DNA of 8,717 nucleotides from DXYV01 sp045543215. GTDB lineage: Bacteria > Bacillota > Clostridia > Oscillospirales > Oscillospiraceae. Shown piece by piece: positions 5,370 to 8,717 of this stretch. The DNA is taken from the NCBI GenBank assembly GCA_045543215.1, contig JAZQMD010000147.1:1-8717 (forward strand). Reading direction: 5' to 3'. Position 1 is the stretch's first letter. Each line of letters starts with the position of its first letter. A program made the translations under genes and the position numbers. The notes below the pieces were generated by a model that was given only the letters and a program-made list of their open reading frames with translations, was not told the origin of the DNA and ran no database searches.

Positions 5370-7169
5370 TTACACATTTTTTTGAATTAATAATGATTGC
5401 CTATATTGCTCTGCATCAGGAACGTCGATAAATTCAACTGTTTTATCATAATTCTCACGCACAACCTTTTTGATCTCATCGAGTGAAACTCTGAAAAACT
5501 CTCGTCTATGGTTAATCATGTTTAGTTTTCTAGATTCAAAGGCGCGATGCAAAGCCGCTTCTAGCCCAGGAGCATCCTCTGTAAAGATCATAGCATGTAC
5601 ATCAAATTTAAAGGGTACTGAAGCATCTCCTAGTTCATCGATTCTATCCATGGGGTCGAGACGCCTAGTCATCCCAATTTTATATATGTTTTCACCAAAG
5701 GAGCCTAGATTTGAAATAATATACACATAACCTGCCTTCTGATTTGCGGCCCGATAATCTACGTCTTTTAATGCTTTATCTAATTCAGAAAGTTGATTAA
5801 TAATTTCTTCTTTCTTTTTCTCCAGTAGGTCTTTTTGGATTTCATCTGCACTTGATAACTTTTCATCCACCTTTTTTAGGGCATTTTCATAGTGCCGACG
5901 CTCTTTGTCAATATTTTTGCGGACTTCTTCAATTTCTTTTTGTAGCTTTGCCTGCTCTCGCAGTTCTTCTCGAATACGCCGCTGATCCTCTTTTTCCTCC
6001 TGCTTCTTTACTTTGTATTCATAAGCAAGGTGAAGTTCTTCTATTTTAGCATTAAAGTAAGCCTGTGCGATAGAGACCCCCATCATACTACCTAATTTAG
6101 AAATGGCATCCTTAGACATTGTAATTTTTTTCATAGAGGCATCAAAATTGCTGAATTTTACTTTGCTAACAGCCTCATCGCATTCACTATTAAAGGCCCT
6201 GAGAAGCAACTTTTGCATATCGGAAACCATTTTTCGCCCCTTTGCTTCACTGCCATTAACAGTCCAATTTGTATAGCCCGTGGCAGCGCCCCCAGCCTTT
6301 ATCATTTGTTTTTGTGTTTGCCTGACTTCTGTCAACCGAGCTTTGTATAGTTCAGAGTTAGCAAATTCATAAACAGGCTCATAAAGTCCAAATTCTTGAA
6401 GTAAGGCTATCTCATTGGTTTCAATTACAGCTTTCTTTGCATCGGATATTTCTGCGGATAATTTATTTAACTCCTTCTCAAGATTTTCCTTTTCTTTTTC
6501 CTTTGATTCAATCTCCTCCTTTGTTGCCTCCAACAGCCTCTGGGCTGAATCAATATCCTTAAGCTCTGGCGTTAGCATACTCTCAAGTTCAGAAACTCTC
6601 TTTTTTAGCTGTTTGTTTTCACTTGCTTTAAAAATATCGCCGATCCCCATATAAAAGTCTTTACGATAAATCAACTGTTTAGAGCTATCAGAATTTAAAT
6701 TGGAATTGGTGATGGGCTCGCTAGAAATTGCATTTTTAAGCCGCTTTTTTCGCAAAAGTAAGGATAGAAAAAGAATCATAATGCCATCCAGAAACAAAAA
6801 AATAAGGAAAAAAACAGGGAACCCAGCAGGTGGAATATCAGGGGATACAATGAATAAGACGCTAGTGTAAACAATAATTCCCATACAACAAAAAGTAATT
6901 CCTATTCCACGTAAAACACCCTTTAAACATTTTAAAATCCTTTGTTTAGGACTATCAGAGTTTAAATTAGAGTGGATAATGGGTTCGATAGAAATTGTGT
7001 TTTTAGGCCGCTTTTTTCGTAAGAGCAAAAACAGGAAAAAAGCCATGACAAGAGCGCTACCAATGAAAACGGGCCGAGAGGCAGGATCTTCTGTAAAAAT
7101 CTTGCTGGTATAGGCAATCAATCCCATCCCGCAAAAGATAATTGCCGCCCATTTCAGAATCTTTTTCAT
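5370..7169 (-). CDS. SNIPE-like membrane-anchored DUF4041/GIY-YIG (T5orf172) nuclease, probable anti-phage defence
   Basis: Proposed role: a membrane-tethered endonuclease that attacks phage DNA at entry, by analogy with SNIPE, an E. coli defence protein with the same parts in the same order. I choose ATG 7169 (599 aa) because AAGGTGAT precedes it at good spacing; GTG 7178 would add MIN. In the 602-residue numbering of that longer frame the layout is: two transmembrane hairpins (~7-53 and ~92-142), each ending in RKKR; a coiled coil (~186-260); a DUF4041-type core (~260-390) including FGLYEPVYEFANSELYKARL and WTVNGSEAKGRKM; a charged helix (~390-475); and a T5orf172 GIY-YIG domain (~482-565). 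The nuclease core has GYVYI (Tyr484), YKIGMTR (499-505), Glu540 in LEAALH and NHRREFF (556-562), as expected for an active enzyme. The gene is clearly more AT-rich than ligA. It follows a repressor stump on the same strand. Activity and phage target are inferred. Confidence 0.85.
   Translation of the reverse strand: MKKILKWAAIIFCGMGLIAYTSKIFTEDPASRPVFIGSALVMAFFLFLLLRKKRPKNTISIEPIIHSNLNSDSPKQRILKCLKGVLRGIGITFCCMGIIVYTSVLFIVSPDIPPAGFPVFFLIFLFLDGIMILFLSLLLRKKRLKNAISSEPITNSNLNSDSSKQLIYRKDFYMGIGDIFKASENKQLKKRVSELESMLTPELKDIDSAQRLLEATKEEIESKEKEKENLEKELNKLSAEISDAKKAVIETNEIALLQEFGLYEPVYEFANSELYKARLTEVRQTQKQMIKAGGAATGYTNWTVNGSEAKGRKMVSDMQKLLLRAFNSECDEAVSKVKFSNFDASMKKITMSKDAISKLGSMMGVSIAQAYFNAKIEELHLAYEYKVKKQEEKEDQRRIREELREQAKLQKEIEEVRKNIDKERRHYENALKKVDEKLSSADEIQKDLLEKKKEEIINQLSELDKALKDVDYRAANQKAGYVYIISNLGSFGENIYKIGMTRRLDPMDRIDELGDASVPFKFDVHAMIFTEDAPGLEAALHRAFESRKLNMINHRREFFRVSLDEIKKVVRENYDKTVEFIDVPDAEQYRQSLLIQKNV
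6675..7136 (-). repeat. Tandem duplication of the transmembrane hairpin within the SNIPE-like gene
   Basis: Residues ~15-79 (DNA 6942-7136) and ~96-168 (DNA 6675-6893) of the 602-residue frame are copies of each other. Shared blocks are FCGMGLIAYTS / FCCMGIIVYTS, LLLRKKRPKNTIS / LLLRKKRLKNAIS and SNLNSDSPKQ / SNLNSDSSKQ. The second halves are offset by exactly 267 bp (89 codons) and are still visibly similar as DNA. The first halves are offset by 81 codons, showing an 8-codon length change in the loop between helices. Confidence 0.9.
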
Positions 7170-7174
7170 ATTAA

Positions 7175-7270
7175 TCACCTTACATCACTTTGGAAAGCCA
7201 CGGCTTTTCCAATAATTCTAACATGATCTAATTCTTCACCAGAAAAAATAAAATCCTCGTATTTTAGATT
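7175..7270 (-). pseudogene. C-terminal stump of a second S24/CI-type repressor
   Basis: The minus strand reads NLKYEDFIFSGEELDHVRIIGKAVAFQSDVR and stops at TGA 7177-7175. This is the typical last strand of phage CI/LexA-like repressors and lines up with the end of the intact repressor here (ELEDFEIVGLAVAFLSPVK). An in-frame TAA lies just upstream of the stump and no helix-turn-helix or catalytic residues remain. The stop overlaps the alternative GTG start of the SNIPE-like gene, so the lost repressor was once directly upstream of that gene and likely shared its transcript. Confidence 0.82.
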
Positions 7271-7310
7271 TTAAGTCTTTATGTTAACTCCGCTCTCAAC
7301 ATCCATGGCT

Positions 7311-7349
7311 TTTCAGACTACACTAGAGCGTGAATTAAATATTCAATGA
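7311..7349 (+). pseudogene. hicB: 3'-end stump of a second hicB
   Basis: The plus strand reads FQTTLERELNIQ followed by TGA at 7347-7349, against LQTALKRELNIQ at the end of the intact hicB. Similarity continues past the stop: 7311-7385 matches 4926-5000 at roughly 80% by eye, including a CCCCG-ACTACTAT block of the post-hicB hairpin. Upstream of 7305 the match to hicB breaks down. It is a non-coding remnant, convergent with the intact repressor, whose stop is at 7386. Confidence 0.82.
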
Positions 7350-7385
7350 CCACATTTTTCCCCGACTACTATGCCATGGCATTTT

Positions 7386-8009
7386 TTATTTTACCGGGCT
7401 GAGAAAGGCAACAGCCAAGCCGACAATTTCAAAATCCTCCAGTTCCGATTCTTCACGAAGGATAATGGGGGCAACAGTTGGATTCTCCGCTCGAAGCTCC
7501 ACATAGCCCTCCCCGGCGTAAACCCGTTTTAAAGTGTATTCATCTCCCAGACGAACAACCGCAATCTGCCCCTTTTCTACTTTGGGCTGTAAACGGATGA
7601 ACACGGCATCGCCATCAAAAATGCGGGCGTTAATCATACTGTCACCCACACAGCGAAATACAACGTCCGCTTTGATATCTTCCGAGGCAAGAATTGTTTC
7701 GTCAAGCGTCTCACGGTGAAGTGGTCTCCCGCAGGCAGTGGCTCCAAGAACTGGCCATTCCTTCATTCTTGGGAGTGGTTCCGTATGGGGTGGCACAGGG
7801 CGGGAGGGCTCGTCCCAACCCATGAGAGCGGCGGGAGTGGTCTCTAAGGCATTTGCTAGAAGTTCTATTTTATCAGACGGGATATTGCCAATAACACCGG
7901 TTTCATAGCGGCTCAATGTCTGGCGGCTAAGCCCTATTTTTTTCGCAACATCTTCTAAGGTCATATGCAACTCGCGGCGATGGCGTTTTATATTTTGGCC
8001 AATACTCAT
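7386..8009 (-). CDS. XRE-S24 phage repressor (CI/LexA-like, self-cleaving)
   Basis: This 207-residue DNA-binding protein should keep the element dormant and be inactivated by RecA-stimulated self-cleavage after DNA damage. An N-terminal helix-turn-helix of the XRE/Cro-CI class (~6-62) contains MTLEDVAKKIGLSRQTLSRYETG. After a proline-rich linker the S24 peptidase domain starts at WPVLGATACGRPL. The expected cleavage bond is Cys93-Gly94, the catalytic Ser124 is in CVGDSM and Lys161 in YTLKRVY, so the protease looks intact. I choose ATG 8009, with AGAGGGG 8 bases upstream, over TTG 8012. It diverges from the Cro-like gene across a 160-bp region holding both promoters and a matching operator. 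The order repressor/cro facing away from the integrase arm is typical of temperate phages of Firmicutes. Confidence 0.95.
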   Translation of the reverse strand: MSIGQNIKRHRRELHMTLEDVAKKIGLSRQTLSRYETGVIGNIPSDKIELLANALETTPAALMGWDEPSRPVPPHTEPLPRMKEWPVLGATACGRPLHRETLDETILASEDIKADVVFRCVGDSMINARIFDGDAVFIRLQPKVEKGQIAVVRLGDEYTLKRVYAGEGYVELRAENPTVAPIILREESELEDFEIVGLAVAFLSPVK

Positions 8010-8043
8010 CAAATGTGCCCCTCTTTATAAGGTTAGTGCGTTT

Positions 8044-8071
8044 ATTATAACATAAATCACTTAATGTGCAA
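8044..8071 (-). promoter_or_regulatory. Probable repressor promoter
   Basis: On the minus strand a perfect TATAAT (8049-8044) lies 16 bases after TTGCAC (8071-8066), a poor -35. A weak -35 with a perfect -10 fits a maintenance promoter for the repressor, about 35 bases upstream of its start codon. Confidence 0.6.
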
Positions 8072-8102
8072 CAAAAATTTTTAAGGACGTGCAAAAAATT
8101 AC

Positions 8103-8131
8103 TTGACACGCACCAATTGCCTTGTTATACT
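8103..8131 (+). promoter_or_regulatory. Early promoter driving cro (PR-like)
   Basis: A perfect TTGACA (8103-8108), a 17-base spacer and TATACT (8126-8131) form a near-ideal promoter. The spacer contains the half-site GCACCAA (8110-8116), and the last -10 base is the first base of the operator at 8131-8151. Repressor binding there would block this promoter. Confidence 0.88.
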
Positions 8132-8151
8132 TGGTGCATAAATCGTACCAA
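8131..8151. promoter_or_regulatory. Operator over the cro transcription start
   Basis: TTGGTGC (8131-8137), seven bases, then GTACCAA (8145-8151) form an inverted repeat with six of seven positions symmetric. TTGGTGC also pairs with the half-site GCACCAA at 8110-8116, so the promoter is flanked by like elements. The same TTGGTGC-N7-GCACCAA layout recurs at 8365-8387. Whether CI, Cro or both bind is inferred. Confidence 0.8.
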
Positions 8152-8169
8152 ATAAGGGGGTGATATAAT

Positions 8170-8376
8170 ATGGTTGCAACAAGAAAACTGAGAGGAATTA
8201 TTTCAGAATGCGGATATTCTCAACGAAAGGTGGCCAAACATCTTGGAATGACTGAAAAAACTTTTTATGCCAAGATGAAAAAAGGAGTTTTTGATAGCGA
8301 TGAGATGTCGGAGATGATTTCCTTTCTTAACATTAAAAATCCAAGTGAAATTTTTTTTGCAGAGTTTGGTGCGTAA
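8170..8376 (+). CDS. Cro-like helix-turn-helix regulator (DUF739-like)
   Basis: The 68-residue protein is almost entirely a helix-turn-helix domain: MVATRKLRGIISECGYSQRK, VAKHLGMTEKTFYAKMKKG, then a short C-terminal part ending FFAEFGA. It resembles the DUF739/Cro-like proteins that stand divergent to the repressor in phages of Firmicutes, where they favour lytic or excisive growth by opposing the repressor. A very strong ribosome-binding site (AAGGGGGTGAT) lies just upstream of ATG 8170. It is the first gene of the rightward operon, driven by the promoter at 8103-8131. Its stop codon lies inside a second operator copy. Confidence 0.88.
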   Translation: MVATRKLRGIISECGYSQRKVAKHLGMTEKTFYAKMKKGVFDSDEMSEMISFLNIKNPSEIFFAEFGA

Positions 8377-8387
8377 TATGCACCAAA
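8365..8387. promoter_or_regulatory. Second operator, over the cro stop codon
   Basis: TTTGGTGC (8365-8372) and GCACCAAA (8380-8387) are perfect 8-bp inverted arms around the 7-base spacer GTAATAT. The arms and spacing match the operator at 8131-8151, and symmetry is better. It covers the cro stop codon (8374-8376) and a potential downstream ATG at 8378. A protein bound at both sites, about 235 bp apart, could form a DNA loop or act as a roadblock to transcription. Confidence 0.82.
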
Positions 8388-8413
8388 TATTAATGAGGAT
8401 GGTGGAGAAAGAT

Positions 8414-8506
8414 ATGGAACTACTCATCAAAGGCAAATCTAAAGGAGTTGCCGCCCTTGTAGTGGCATTACAAGAGCGGGGAAGGGAGAGTTATGAGGAG
8501 GTATGA
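8414..8506 (+). CDS. Very small early phage-type protein, unknown function
   Basis: The frame from ATG 8414 encodes 30 residues, MELLIKGKSKGVAALVVALQ then ERGRESYEEV. GGTGGAG lies about 6 bases upstream of this ATG. In-frame ATGs at 8378, 8393 and 8399 would lengthen it to at most 42 residues, but 8378 is inside the operator and lacks a good site. Short proteins starting like MELLIKGxxKxIAxLVxAxQ are familiar just downstream of cro in Clostridia prophages, though their role is unknown to me. Its last codons contain the ribosome-binding site of the next gene, so the two are probably coupled. Confidence 0.6.
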   Translation: MELLIKGKSKGVAALVVALQERGRESYEEV

Positions 8507-8512
8507 ACAACA

Positions 8513-8647
8513 ATGGAAAAGCCAGAAATCAGCATTGGTATTGATACCAATGAAATCGACACAGCCATAGAAAAAGCGAACCGGCTTGTGGAGCTGTTGC
8601 AGGAAGCTTCCAGTATTTCCGCTTCGCTTTTCGGGAAAAGAGATTAA
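8513..8647 (+). CDS. Small early phage-type protein with one helix, unknown function
   Basis: ATG 8513 to TAA 8645-8647 encodes 44 residues: MEKPEISIGIDTNEIDTAIE, then KANRLVELLQEASSISASLFGKRD. The pattern is a short acidic strand with alternating hydrophobics (residues 5-10), then an amphipathic helix (~13-38). Small proteins with ID(T/V)xExDxAIEKANRLVELLKEA motifs are common in early regions of prophages of Firmicutes; no function is known to me. AGGAGG (8496-8501) lies 11 bases upstream, within the end of the preceding gene. The following 70 bases to the window end show no further gene. Confidence 0.72.
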   Translation: MEKPEISIGIDTNEIDTAIEKANRLVELLQEASSISASLFGKRD

Positions 8648-8717
8648 AACCCAAGCTTTTTTGTTACATATTGCTCTGTTGCGTTAGATGTCATCTATTA
8701 TGAGTATCAATTCAGTA

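Noticed and set aside
7371..7387. Palindrome ATGCCATGGCAT followed by a T-run as a terminator
   Set aside because: The 12-bp palindrome has no loop and only 6 bp per arm if folded, so I do not call it a working terminator; it is part of the degraded hicB 3' repeat.
8648..8717. Right attachment site or cotJC 5' fragment at the window end
   Set aside because: Nothing resembling the cotJC N-terminus or the junction sequence is present; the element continues beyond the window.
1..8717. CRISPR array, tRNA, rRNA or insertion sequence
   Set aside because: No regularly spaced repeats, cloverleaf gene, rRNA segment or DDE-transposase gene with terminal repeats could be seen on either strand.

Overview
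The window fits a spore-forming Firmicute of the class Clostridia, probably in or near the Oscillospiraceae. That placement is an inference from a YunB-like tail, ligA and a CotJC-type spore-coat manganese catalase; no 16S or other decisive marker is present. Bases 1 to about 2735 look like host chromosome. They hold the 3' end of a yunB-like sporulation gene, then complete ligA (NAD+-dependent DNA ligase) and its strong intrinsic terminator. A convergent cotJC gene follows, and it is missing its first ~27 codons.

The loss of the cotJC 5' end coincides with the left edge of an integrated mobile element, a prophage or related integrative element. Its large serine recombinase gene lies at the edge, with its stop codon 17 bases from the first possible start of the cotJC remnant and reading towards it. 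The rest of the window (about 2735-8717) is the element's left arm: integrase (-); a HicAB toxin-antitoxin locus (+) whose hicA carries a one-base frameshift; an intergenic stretch with two terminator hairpins and a near-consensus minus-strand promoter; a large membrane-anchored DUF4041/GIY-YIG protein (-) built like the SNIPE anti-phage nuclease; a scar made of two gene stumps; and a lysogeny switch. The switch is an S24-type (LexA/CI-like) repressor (-), a divergent Cro-like regulator (+) and two very small early-type genes. The right end of the element and the missing start of cotJC are outside the window.

The interval between integrase and repressor works as a cargo slot. It holds a probable defence nuclease and a decayed TA module. 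A repressor C-terminal stump (7175-7270) and a second hicB 3' end (7311-7349) lie just upstream of the SNIPE-like gene. They suggest the cargo was joined by recombination between two related elements with the order hicAB then repressor. The SNIPE-like protein also has a tandemly duplicated N-terminal transmembrane hairpin. The switch has a clear operator family, TTGGTGC-N7-GCACCAA, with one copy at the cro promoter and a second, better copy over the cro stop codon and a potential downstream start.
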